Shown: positions 1 to 7,916 of the stretch, piece by piece
Layout of the letters: every line of letters begins with the position of its first letter
Position numbering within the stretch: the first letter of the stretch is position 1
From: JACKFB01 sp041389525
Lineage (GTDB): Bacteria; Myxococcota_A; UBA9042; PHBI01; JACKFB01
Reading direction: 5' to 3'
NCBI GenBank assembly: GCA_041389525.1
Contig: JAWKRR010000038.1
Coordinates: 10,028-74,027 of the forward strand
DNA length: 64,000 nucleotides
The notes under the pieces: model-generated
The model's input: the letters and a program-made list of their open reading frames with translations, nothing else
Database searches by the model: none
What the model was told of the DNA's origin: nothing
Made by a program: the position numbers and the translations under genes

Positions 1-261
1 CGGGCCGCCGTGCCCGAGGCCGCGACGAAGAACCGCCCCGAGTACTTCGACACCATGTGCGTGGCCTGCCACTCCCTCGCGGGCTCCGGCGGCAACGTCG
101 GCCCGGCGCTGGACGGCGTGGCGACCCGCTACACGGCCGAAGAGATGGACATCTGGCTGAAAGACCCGACCGCCATCAAGCCCGGGACCAAGATGCCCAA
201 CCTCCACATGTCCGACGAGCTGCGCCAGTCGCTCGTCACCTTCCTCATGGCGCAGAAGTAG
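1..261 (+). CDS. norC: Nitric oxide reductase subunit C, C-terminal part (5' end outside window)
   Basis: This is the C-terminal part of the membrane-anchored c-type cytochrome that passes electrons to NorB. The frame is open from base 1, so the N-terminal membrane anchor lies upstream; a GTG at 10 is available but would leave no anchor and is not believed. The heme attachment motif CVACH is visible, followed by GGNVGPALDGV and the segment PGTKMPNL, whose Met is the expected sixth heme ligand, and a C-terminal helix ending FLMAQK. These spacings match the NorC family. norB follows after 10 bases, and the norB Shine-Dalgarno (TAGGAG) overlaps the norC stop codon, which indicates coupled translation. 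A generic small cytochrome c is the alternative, but the norB neighbour makes NorC very likely. Confidence 0.9.
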   Translation, partial: RAAVPEAATKNRPEYFDTMCVACHSLAGSGGNVGPALDGVATRYTAEEMDIWLKDPTAIKPGTKMPNLHMSDELRQSLVTFLMAQK

Positions 262-271
262 GAGCCGCTCG

Positions 272-1645
272 GTGAAATACCAATCTCAGCGCATCGCATG
301 GCTCTTCTTCGCCACCTGCATGCTGCTCTTCAGCCTCCAGATCGTTTACGGCTTCATCATGGCCTTCGCCCACATGGGCCTCGACGGCCTGCATGACTGG
401 ATCCCCTTCAACGCCGCCCGCGCCGTCCACACCAACCTGCTGGTCGTGTGGCTGCTCGCCGGCTTCATGGGCGCCGCCTACTACATCGTCCCCGAGGAGT
501 GCGACCGCGAGCTGTGGTCGCCGAAGCTGGCGCTGGTCCAGTGGGGAAGCCTCGTGCTGGTCGGCGTGGTCGCCATCATCGGCTTCCACTTCAACTGGTG
601 GGAGGGCCGCAAGTTCCTCGAGATCCCGCGCCCCCTCGACTACCTCGTCGTGGTCAACGTGCTGGCCTTCATCTTCAACATCGGGATGACCATCTATAAG
701 GCCCAGCGCTACACGACCACCTCGATGGTGCTCTTCGTCGGCCTCGTCGCCGCGGCACTCCTCTACCTGCCGGGCATGATCGCCTTCGATAACCAGGTCC
801 TCGACTCGTACTACCGCTGGTGGGTCGTCCACCTCTGGGTCGAAGGCGTCTGGGAGCTGGTCATGGGCGGCATCGTCGCCTTCCTGCTCATCAAGCTCAC
901 CGGCGTCGACCGCGAGATCATCGAGAAGTGGCTCTACGTCATCATCGGCGTGACCTTCCTCTCGGGCATCCTCGGCACCGGCCACCACTACTACTACATC
1001 GGCACGCCCAACTACTGGCTGTGGGTCGGCGGCCTCTTCTCCATGCTGGAGCCCGTCGCCTTCCTCGGCTTCGCCTGGTACGGCATCTCCATGGCGCGCA
1101 AGGGCGGCCGCCAGCACCCCAACGGCATCGCGCTCCAGTGGACCTTGGCCTGCTGCGTGCTCAGCTTCGTCGGCGCCGGCTTCTTGGGCATGGCCCACAC
1201 GGTCCCGCAGGTGAACATGTGGACGCACGGCACGCTCATCACGGCGATGCACGGCCACCTCGCGTTCTGGGGTGCCTACGCCCTGCTCGTGCTGGCCTTC
1301 ATCAGCTACGCGCTGCCGCAGATGACCGGACGCGCCCGCTACAAGAGCGCGCTGGGCCAGTGGGCCTTCTGGACCTCCAACATCGGCATGCTCGGCATGA
1401 CCGGCGCCTTCGCGGTCGCCGGCATCGCCCAGGTCTACCTCGAGCGCATGAGCGGCATGGACTTCCTCGAGGTCCAAGAGGCCATCGAGGTGCACTTCGT
1501 CGGCCTGGCCCTGGCCGCGACGCTCTTCACGATCGGGATCACCTGCTACATCATCGACTTCATCAAGCACGGCTGGCCCACCCTGGAGGCCATGGACCGT
1601 GAGCCCGGCGAGGTGTCCTCCGCGGCGGCCGAGGCCGTCGCATGA
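272..1645 (+). CDS. norB: Nitric oxide reductase subunit B (cNOR catalytic subunit)
   Basis: This is the catalytic membrane subunit that reduces two NO to N2O in the cytoplasmic membrane. At 457 residues it has the usual cNorB length and about 12 hydrophobic helices. Ligands can be placed by comparison with Pseudomonas NorB: H53 and H329 for the low-spin heme b, H327 for heme b3, and H187, H238 and H239 for the non-heme iron. The glutamate E191 near FeB and E260 are also present. There is no long N-terminal extension of the quinol-dependent (qNOR) type, and the upstream cytochrome agrees with a cNOR. The start is GTG at 272, eleven bases after a TAGGAG element; the next gene overlaps by 4 bases (ATGA). 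The call is firm; only substrate use in vivo is inferred. Confidence 0.97.
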   Translation: MKYQSQRIAWLFFATCMLLFSLQIVYGFIMAFAHMGLDGLHDWIPFNAARAVHTNLLVVWLLAGFMGAAYYIVPEECDRELWSPKLALVQWGSLVLVGVVAIIGFHFNWWEGRKFLEIPRPLDYLVVVNVLAFIFNIGMTIYKAQRYTTTSMVLFVGLVAAALLYLPGMIAFDNQVLDSYYRWWVVHLWVEGVWELVMGGIVAFLLIKLTGVDREIIEKWLYVIIGVTFLSGILGTGHHYYYIGTPNYWLWVGGLFSMLEPVAFLGFAWYGISMARKGGRQHPNGIALQWTLACCVLSFVGAGFLGMAHTVPQVNMWTHGTLITAMHGHLAFWGAYALLVLAFISYALPQMTGRARYKSALGQWAFWTSNIGMLGMTGAFAVAGIAQVYLERMSGMDFLEVQEAIEVHFVGLALAATLFTIGITCYIIDFIKHGWPTLEAMDREPGEVSSAAAEAVA

Positions 1646-2451
1646 GCGCCCAACCGCTCATCAAGGCGGCCCCTGTGCAGGATTTACCCTGGTATCACCC
1701 GGTCGGTCGCGAGCTCGAGCTCTTCGAGCAGTGCTACGCCGCCGGGCTGCCGCTGATGCTCAAAGGCCCCACGGGCTGCGGTAAATCGCGCTGTGTCGAG
1801 CACATGGCGGCCCGCCTGGGTCGCCCGCTCATCACGGTCTCGTGCCACGACGACACCAGCGCCGCCGACCTGCTCGGCCGCTACCTGGTCCGCGGCGGCG
1901 ACACGGTCTGGCTCGACGGCCCCGTGACCCGCGCCGTCCGCGAGGGCGCCATCCTCTATCTCGACGAGGTCGCCGAGGCCCGCGCCGACGTCATCGTCGT
2001 GCTGCACCCGCTGACCGACCACCGCCGCACGCTCTACGTCGAGACCCACGCGGAGACCCTGGTCGCGCCGCCCGAGTTCATGCTGGTCGTCAGCTTCAAC
2101 CCTGGCTATCAGCACGCCCTCAAAGAGCTGAAGCCCTCGACGCGCCAGCGCTTCGTCGGCCACACCATGGGCTACCCGGACGCCGAGACCGAGCGGCACA
2201 TCGTCACCGGCGAGACGGGCGCGGACCCGAAGCTGGTCAAGCGTCTGGTAGCGCTGGGACAGAAGTTGCGCGGCCTCGGCGAGTTGGGACTGGCGGAGGG
2301 CGCTTCGACTCGCCTGCTCGTCGATGCCGCGCGGCTGATCCAGGCAGGGTTTCCCACGCGCCAAGCGTGCTACGCGTCGATCGTCGAGCCGCTGACCGAC
2401 GACGCCGAGATCGCGTCGGCGCTGCGCGACCTCGTCGACATGGCGATGTGA
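1642..2451 (+). CDS. norQ: NorQ/CbbQ-type MoxR AAA+ ATPase
   Basis: This is a cytoplasmic AAA+ chaperone-like ATPase that, with NorD, is needed to insert the non-heme iron into NorB in characterised systems. The 269-residue length is typical of the NorQ/CbbQ branch. Walker A is KGPTGCGKS at about residues 41-49, Walker B is ILYLDEVAEA near residue 110, and a sensor segment VVSFNPGYQ follows. The ATG overlaps the norB stop by 4 bases and norD begins 8 bases after its stop, so norB, norQ and norD form one coupled unit. A general MoxR protein is the only alternative, and its place between norB and norD argues against it. Confidence 0.93.
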   Translation: MSAQPLIKAAPVQDLPWYHPVGRELELFEQCYAAGLPLMLKGPTGCGKSRCVEHMAARLGRPLITVSCHDDTSAADLLGRYLVRGGDTVWLDGPVTRAVREGAILYLDEVAEARADVIVVLHPLTDHRRTLYVETHAETLVAPPEFMLVVSFNPGYQHALKELKPSTRQRFVGHTMGYPDAETERHIVTGETGADPKLVKRLVALGQKLRGLGELGLAEGASTRLLVDAARLIQAGFPTRQACYASIVEPLTDDAEIASALRDLVDMAM

Positions 2452-2458
2452 GGCGGCG

Positions 2459-4371
2459 GTGAGCGCGGCCGACAGCGTCGAGCGCTTCCTCGGCTGGGAA
2501 GAGGGGCTCTTCGGCTACGCCTACAAGCGTTTTCGCGCGCTGACCGGCCGCGGCCAGCCGACCGGTCCGGACCCCACCCGCGCCGCGTTTTTGCAGCCGC
2601 TGTCTGCGCGTTTGACGGTCCTGGCGCAGCTCGTCGCCGAGACGCCCATGCGCGTCCGCGAGTCCGAGGGCCTCGGCGGCGTGCGCGGCCCGGTGCTGCT
2701 CTTGCCGCGGGCCATCGCGGTGGCCGAGACGCCTGAGGCCAACGCGGACCTCTACCTCGCCCGCACCTTCATCACGGCCGAGATGGCGCGGCAGGGCTAC
2801 GACGCGCCGCCGGGGCTGGCCGGCGACTCGCTCGAGGCCCAGGTCGTCTACGCGCTGGCCGCCAAAGCCGCCCAGGACGCGCTCGTCGGCACCATGCCGG
2901 GCTTCGCCGAGCGGCTGAGCGCGGTGTGCGAATTGACACAGCGGAGTCTGCGCGAGCGGGCGCTGCTAGAAAAGCTGGCCGCCGGTGAGCGCGCGTGGCT
3001 GACTTGGCTGCTGGCGATCTCGGCGCCGGGAGCTGAGGCCGTCGGCGCCGACGAGGCCCTGAGCGCGTTGCGGCAAGCTGGCGCGGGCCGGCTCGCCACC
3101 TTCGCGCAGTCGCTGCTCTGGGGCGGCCCGCTCTCCCAGGCCGACGAAGCCATCGCGTCGGAGGCCGCGGCCGCCATGGCCGAGGGCGCCGAGAACCCCG
3201 ACGGCACCGAGCACCAAGCCCCGAGCCGCGACGAGGTCCGCCGCATCCTGCTCGAGAAGACCGAAGAGGTGGAGCCGATGCCGGTCCACAGCTTCGAGAA
3301 GGCCGAGTGCCTCGACAGCTACCGGGGTGGCAAGCGCAAGGTCGACGGCGACGACGAGCTGGACGACCACCTCGAAGAGGCGCTGTCCGGTCGATCTGCG
3401 CGGTGTTCCGCGGCGGAAAAGACACCCTGGCGTGCTGCAGGCCGATATCGACCTGGGTGGCGGCGTGCCCGACGTCGAGCGCGTGATGCCCGGCGAGAAG
3501 GGCGTCCCCTACGACGAGTGGGACCCGAAGAAGAAGCGCTACCTGCGGGACTGGGTCACGGTCTGCGCCCTTTGGGGCGACGGAGCCAAGCTGGGGCATC
3601 AAGGTCGCCGCGGCGGCGTCACCTGCGCCTCATCGGGAGGATCGCGCGGGAGCGGACCCGGCTGTCGCGGGTGAAGCGCCAGCTCGACGCTGGCGGCGGA
3701 CACCCTCGGTTGGCAGCGGGCCCAGCCATCGAGGAAAAAGGCCTGCGCGCGGCCGGGCACTCCGCGCCCGGGCGGGTCTACGAGAAGAGCCACCGGCGCC
3801 AGCGCGACACCGCCTGCACGGTGCTGCTGGACGTCAGCCTCTCGTCGGGGAGCTGGATCGACAACCGCTGCGTGCTCGACCTGACGCGGGCGGCCGTGGT
3901 CGTGCTGGGCGAGGTCACAGCGGCGCTGGGTGATCCGCTGCAGGTCTGGGCTTCGGCAGCAACACGCGGAACTGTGCCGCGTCTGGAACTGAAGGGCTTC
4001 AGGCGCCCTGGCCCGCCGCGCGTCTGGGCGCCATCGAGCCGCGCGGCTACACGCGGATGGGCGCCCCGATCCGCCACGCGGTCGCTGAGCTCCTGAAGAC
4101 GCCGCAGCGCCACAAGCTCCTGCTGGTCATCACCGACGGCAAGCCGACGGACTACGACCGCTACGAGGGCGCCCACGGCGTCGGCGACGTGGCAAGCCAT
4201 CCGCGGGCGGCCCGCGACGGCGTCCTGGTCCACGCGCTCGCCTACGACCCCGCCGCCCGCGCCCAGATCCCGGCGATGTTCGGCCCCGGCGGCTACACCT
4301 TCGTGCGCCACGCCGCCGACCTCACCGAGGCGGTCGCCGAGGCCTTCGGGCGCCGGACCTCCACGGGCTGA
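2459..4371 (+). pseudogene. norD: norD-like VWA-domain gene broken by several frameshifts
   Basis: NorD partners NorQ in activating nitric oxide reductase. From the GTG at 2459 an uninterrupted frame runs for about 310 codons and reads as the NorD N-terminal region, ending near DDHLEEAL at about 3385. After that, recognisable NorD segments alternate between frames: LQADIDLGGGVPDVERV and YDEWDPKKKRYLRDW (frame 3), then CTVLLDVSLSSGSW and VLDLTRAAVVVL (frame 2, the VWA strand and MIDAS-like DVSLSSG), then GFGSNTR (frame 1), RLELKGF (frame 2), and finally EPRGYTRMGAPIRHAV through ITDGKPTDY to the stop (frame 1). At least four or five indels are needed to read through about 3385-4050. Either the gene is decayed or this short stretch is poorly assembled; the intact norB and norQ make the second possibility serious. 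Confidence 0.85.
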
Positions 4372-4488
4372 GGGCGCCGCTCGGCCGCAGCGGGTCCTCG
4401 GCGGTTCCCCGACGGGAGGACCGCCGCGCGCGCGACGCCGGGGGGCCTCGTCTTGACAGCCGACACTTGGCTTGGCGACGTTCACGGG

Positions 4489-7400
4489 ATGGTACGCTTC
4501 TTCCCCCGTCTGTTGGTCGCCGCGCTGGCGTCTTCGGGACTGGCCAGCAGCGCCCTGGCGCGCAGTTTCACCCTCGACGCTCCGGCGGCGGTCGAGCTGC
4601 CGTGGACCGCCACCCCCGAGGTCAGCCTCCGGGCTGGGCCCGTCGCGCCCGCGCGCGTCGGCGCCGAGCTGGTCGGCTTCGCGATCGAGCTCAGCCCCAC
4701 CGCCGAGGGCGGCTGGGCCGGCGCCTTCGATCTGGCGCCCGTGCCGCTGCCGCCGGGCGACTACACCGTGCGTTTCGAGGCCGAGGACGCGGCCGGCGAG
4801 GTGACCCCCTTCAACCAACGGCTGCGGCTCGGCGTTCCGGCAGGCGGCGGCACGCCCTGGCTGCCCGGCGACCGACCCACCGGCGGGCCGAGGGATATCG
4901 AGCTGCTGACCCCGTCGCCCTTGGAGACCGGCCAGGCCTGGGGGATCCAGGTTCGCATCCCGGGGCAGGGGCGTCCGGACCGCTTCGAGGCGCTGATCGC
5001 CGGATACCGCGCGGGCTTCGTCAACAAGGGCGACTATCGCTACGACGCGCGCTTCGCGGTGCCCTGGCTGCTGCCCCCTGCGACGTACACGCTGCGCATC
5101 GAGGCCGAGGACGCGGACGGAGCGCTGACGGTGCTGGAGGAGGCGCTCGAGCTCACCCCGCCGGCCGACGGCTCCACGCCGTGGCTGTCGCCCGTCGCCG
5201 CCACCGTGTGGGAGGCGGAGCCGCTCGATCTCGCCCGTACGGTCGGGGGCGAGCCTTCGGGCGGCTGTGAGGGCGGCCGCGGCGCCCAGTTGCCGTGGGC
5301 GCTGGGTCTCGCGCTGCTCCTCGCCGCCTGCGCGCGGGGCCGGCGGGCGCGCGCGGCCCTGCTGGTGGCCGCGGCGTCCGTGGCCGGCGGCTGCGGCGGC
5401 GGCGCCGAGACGCGGGCGGTCGGCCGCGGCGAGGCCCTGGTCCAGGTGGTCGACGCGGGCGAGGGCTTCACGAACCAGGCGCCCCTGTGGCCGCTCGCGC
5501 TGGGGCACCGGCGTGTCCTGGCCAGCCTCAGCGACGAGGGAGCGAGCGTGTCACCTCACACGGGCGAGCTCTGGGTGACCGAGTCCTGGCCGCTCGAGGG
5601 CGGCGGGCGCGGCATGGTGCTGCGCCCCAGCAGCCGGGACTCCGCCTGGTTCGAGCTGGCGCTCACCGCCGACGGCCTCTACGCCACGGGCTCCGCGAGC
5701 GCCGGGCGTCTCCACCGGCCGCTCTTGGTGCTCCCGGCCGAGGTCCGCGTCGGGATGACGTGGCGCTCCTGGGCGCGCCCGGCCGACGCCGACCGTCTCG
5801 ACCTCGACCCGGCCGAGCTCATCGACGACTCCGGCGGCTTCGAGTTCCGGGTGCTGCGGGTCACAGAGGACGCGGCCGCCAGCACGCCGCGCGGGCGCGC
5901 CCGGGTCTGGGAGATCGCCTGGAAGGGGCCGCTGCCACCGCACGCGACCTTCGACTGGATCCTGGAGCTGGCGGGCACGCCCCGCACGCCGGCCCGCGGT
6001 GTGATGCGCTTCGTCGAGGGCTACGGCCCCACCACGCCGTCCTATCTGCCGACCTTGGCGTACCGTGACTATGGGCCGACCGAGGGGCTGGACCCCGGGC
6101 TGAGCGACGCGCACCTGCTGATGCCCGCGCCCTCCGCCGACGCCGCGACCGGGCCGGAGGTCACGCTTCACGAGGTCGCTCGGCCCGAGCGCATCGACGG
6201 GCAGTCGGTCCACCAGATCAGCGCCATCGACCTGGATGACGGGCACGGCGTGTGGCTACGCTTCGACGGCAACGCCGCCGGGCTGGGGTACCCCGCTGCG
6301 TTTCCCGGAAGCGGCGGCGGCGGGGGAAACGCCAACCTCTGGGTCGCCTCGGCCCGCTCCGAGTGCTTCGCCTTCGAGGGGGAGCGCCTGGTCAGCGGCC
6401 AGGAGTTGGGCGTGCTGGGTGACGACGAGACCTGCGTCCACGCCGCCGGCGTGCTGGTGCCGCCCGGAGGCGATCAGGCCTTCGAGGTCCCCTTCATGGG
6501 CTACTACGGGGCCCCGATCAGCAAGAAGGTGCTCGAGGGCTGCGACAACCATCCCGGCTGCTTCATCAGCACATGGCCCCACGCCGTGTTGCCCTCGGGC
6601 GACGCGAGCGGGGCGTCACTGCTGGCGTGGCACAACCAGTCCCCCGCGTCGTGGTACCTCACGCCGTGGCGCTCCTTCGCGTGGGCGGAGCGCCACCAGC
6701 TCAATGACCTGGAGCTGAGCGCCGAGATCGACGGCGCCGTGCTGGACGGGCTGCTGGCCGATCTCGGGCTCAGCCAGCTCGTCGCGCGCTCGTTGGGCGA
6801 CGGCGCCTACGGGCTGCTCGCCCGGAGCGCGACGCGGTACGGGGATCCGACCTCCTTCGGCTTCGCGCGACTGGACCCGGACGGCGTCATCCGCGACGCC
6901 GTGTCCTACGGGCCGATCGGTTGGGGGACCTCGTTTCGCTCGGACGCGAGCGGGGCGGAGATCTGGCAGGTCGACCGCGGCGGGCGCGTGTGGGAGTGGC
7001 GCTACACCGCGGCCGGCATGGAGCGGCGGGTGCGCGCGCGGCTGTCCCTCGCGGGCGACGAGACGCCGACGGCCGCGGTGCGCCTGGACGCCGAGCGCCT
7101 CTTCGTGGTGACCGCGGGCCCCGCGCCGGACAACGTGCCGCCGCTGACGCCCCGGCTCGAGTGCTCGCCCGCATACTGCTTCAACGCGCCGTCCCCAGCG
7201 CCGCCGCGGCTGTGGACGGCGACGCTGCCCTCCGAGGCGAGCGCGTCCCCATGGGAGCCACCACCGGCCGTCCTGGGCCTCGAGCCCCGCGGGGACGGCA
7301 GCGGCGTCTGCGTCCCGGCGGCCCGCGGCGAGACGCCAGCGCTGGTCGCGCCGCCCGCCGGGGTCGAGGCCGTGGTCGAAGAGGGCGGGCGCTGCTTGAG

Positions 7401-7503
7401 CCTGCGCGCGGGCCGCGCGGGCGCCGCGCCCGTCACCGAGTGGGAGGCGCGGTTGCCGGGCACCGCGCCCGTCCGGGTGGTCCCCATGTGGCCGGTGCCC
7501 TGA
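4489..7503 (+). CDS. Large secreted protein, apparently two exported proteins joined in frame
   Basis: I do not recognise a named family. The ATG at 4489 is preferred over the upstream alternative because it begins a clean signal peptide (VRFFPRLLVAALASSG, cleavage near ALARS). Residues about 25-255 hold two similar beta-rich units, each ending in a YTxR(F/I)EAEDA(A/D)G motif and then TPWL. Residues about 265-300 are hydrophobic and Arg-flanked: GCEGG, then ALGLALLLAACARGRRAR, then ALLVAAASVAGGC. That reads like a MYXO-CTERM-type tail directly followed by a second lipoprotein signal whose Cys would be residue 302. The remaining 700 residues look like a beta-propeller or beta-sandwich protein with paired Cys (ECFAF, DETCVH, CDNHPGC). 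No stop codon separates the halves. It follows the nor locus by 118 bases and is probably transcribed separately. Confidence 0.6.
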   Translation: MVRFFPRLLVAALASSGLASSALARSFTLDAPAAVELPWTATPEVSLRAGPVAPARVGAELVGFAIELSPTAEGGWAGAFDLAPVPLPPGDYTVRFEAEDAAGEVTPFNQRLRLGVPAGGGTPWLPGDRPTGGPRDIELLTPSPLETGQAWGIQVRIPGQGRPDRFEALIAGYRAGFVNKGDYRYDARFAVPWLLPPATYTLRIEAEDADGALTVLEEALELTPPADGSTPWLSPVAATVWEAEPLDLARTVGGEPSGGCEGGRGAQLPWALGLALLLAACARGRRARAALLVAAASVAGGCGGGAETRAVGRGEALVQVVDAGEGFTNQAPLWPLALGHRRVLASLSDEGASVSPHTGELWVTESWPLEGGGRGMVLRPSSRDSAWFELALTADGLYATGSASAGRLHRPLLVLPAEVRVGMTWRSWARPADADRLDLDPAELIDDSGGFEFRVLRVTEDAAASTPRGRARVWEIAWKGPLPPHATFDWILELAGTPRTPARGVMRFVEGYGPTTPSYLPTLAYRDYGPTEGLDPGLSDAHLLMPAPSADAATGPEVTLHEVARPERIDGQSVHQISAIDLDDGHGVWLRFDGNAAGLGYPAAFPGSGGGGGNANLWVASARSECFAFEGERLVSGQELGVLGDDETCVHAAGVLVPPGGDQAFEVPFMGYYGAPISKKVLEGCDNHPGCFISTWPHAVLPSGDASGASLLAWHNQSPASWYLTPWRSFAWAERHQLNDLELSAEIDGAVLDGLLADLGLSQLVARSLGDGAYGLLARSATRYGDPTSFGFARLDPDGVIRDAVSYGPIGWGTSFRSDASGAEIWQVDRGGRVWEWRYTAAGMERRVRARLSLAGDETPTAAVRLDAERLFVVTAGPAPDNVPPLTPRLECSPAYCFNAPSPAPPRLWTATLPSEASASPWEPPPAVLGLEPRGDGSGVCVPAARGETPALVAPPAGVEAVVEEGGRCLSLRAGRAGAAPVTEWEARLPGTAPVRVVPMWPVP

Positions 7504-7543
7504 GCCGCCGCCCCGGAGCGCACGAGTGCCGTCGCCCCGACCC

Positions 7544-7840
7544 TCAGTGAAACGTGGGGCGCCGACGCTCGAGGTAGCGGTAGAGAAAGTCGAAGTAGAG
7601 GTGAATCATCACCCGCTGGACGTCCGGCGGCGCTTTGGCGATGCGCTCGCGCTGGGCGTCGATCTTCGGCAGCGTCCGCAGCCCCTCGATCAGCGCCTCG
7701 GCATCCCGCGCGGTCTGGGCGTCGACCCGCGACACCGACGGCGCACCGTTGAGAAGGGCCTCGCGCAACACCGCCTCCTCGAAGAGGTGGTGGTAGCCAT
7801 CGAGCGCCCGGTCAAACACGAACTGAAGTTCTTCACCCAT
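7544..7840 (-). CDS. Small conserved-looking helical protein of unknown function
   Basis: A 98-residue protein with an ATG start and no signal peptide or membrane helix, so probably cytoplasmic. It is predicted largely alpha-helical with many charged residues and several aromatic residues (FVFDRALDGYHHLFEEA near the N terminus, MIHLYFDFLYRYLERR near the C terminus). It lies convergent to the large secreted protein, with its stop 40 bases from that stop, and 76 bases downstream of the kinase gene on the same strand, so it could be the last gene of that transcript. I recognise no family. Its coding status rests on normal G+C-rich codon use and a plausible amino-acid composition. Confidence 0.55.
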   Translation of the reverse strand: MGEELQFVFDRALDGYHHLFEEAVLREALLNGAPSVSRVDAQTARDAEALIEGLRTLPKIDAQRERIAKAPPDVQRVMIHLYFDFLYRYLERRRPTFH

Positions 7841-7916
7841 GGCCCGAGAGGATCATGGGGCCGGCAGCCCGTCCAATTTCTCAGCCCCCGCCTCGCGAAA
7901 AGCGAGGGCCGGCGCC

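Noticed and set aside
245..1570. Long minus-strand open frame opposite norB
   Set aside because: Its product is an Asp/Glu/Ala/His-rich sequence with no domain; norB on the other strand has every catalytic ligand. A common shadow in G+C-rich DNA.
3327..4371. Programmed frameshifting in norD
   Set aside because: Several shifts of different sign and no slippery heptamer or pseudoknot that I can see; decay or sequence error is simpler.
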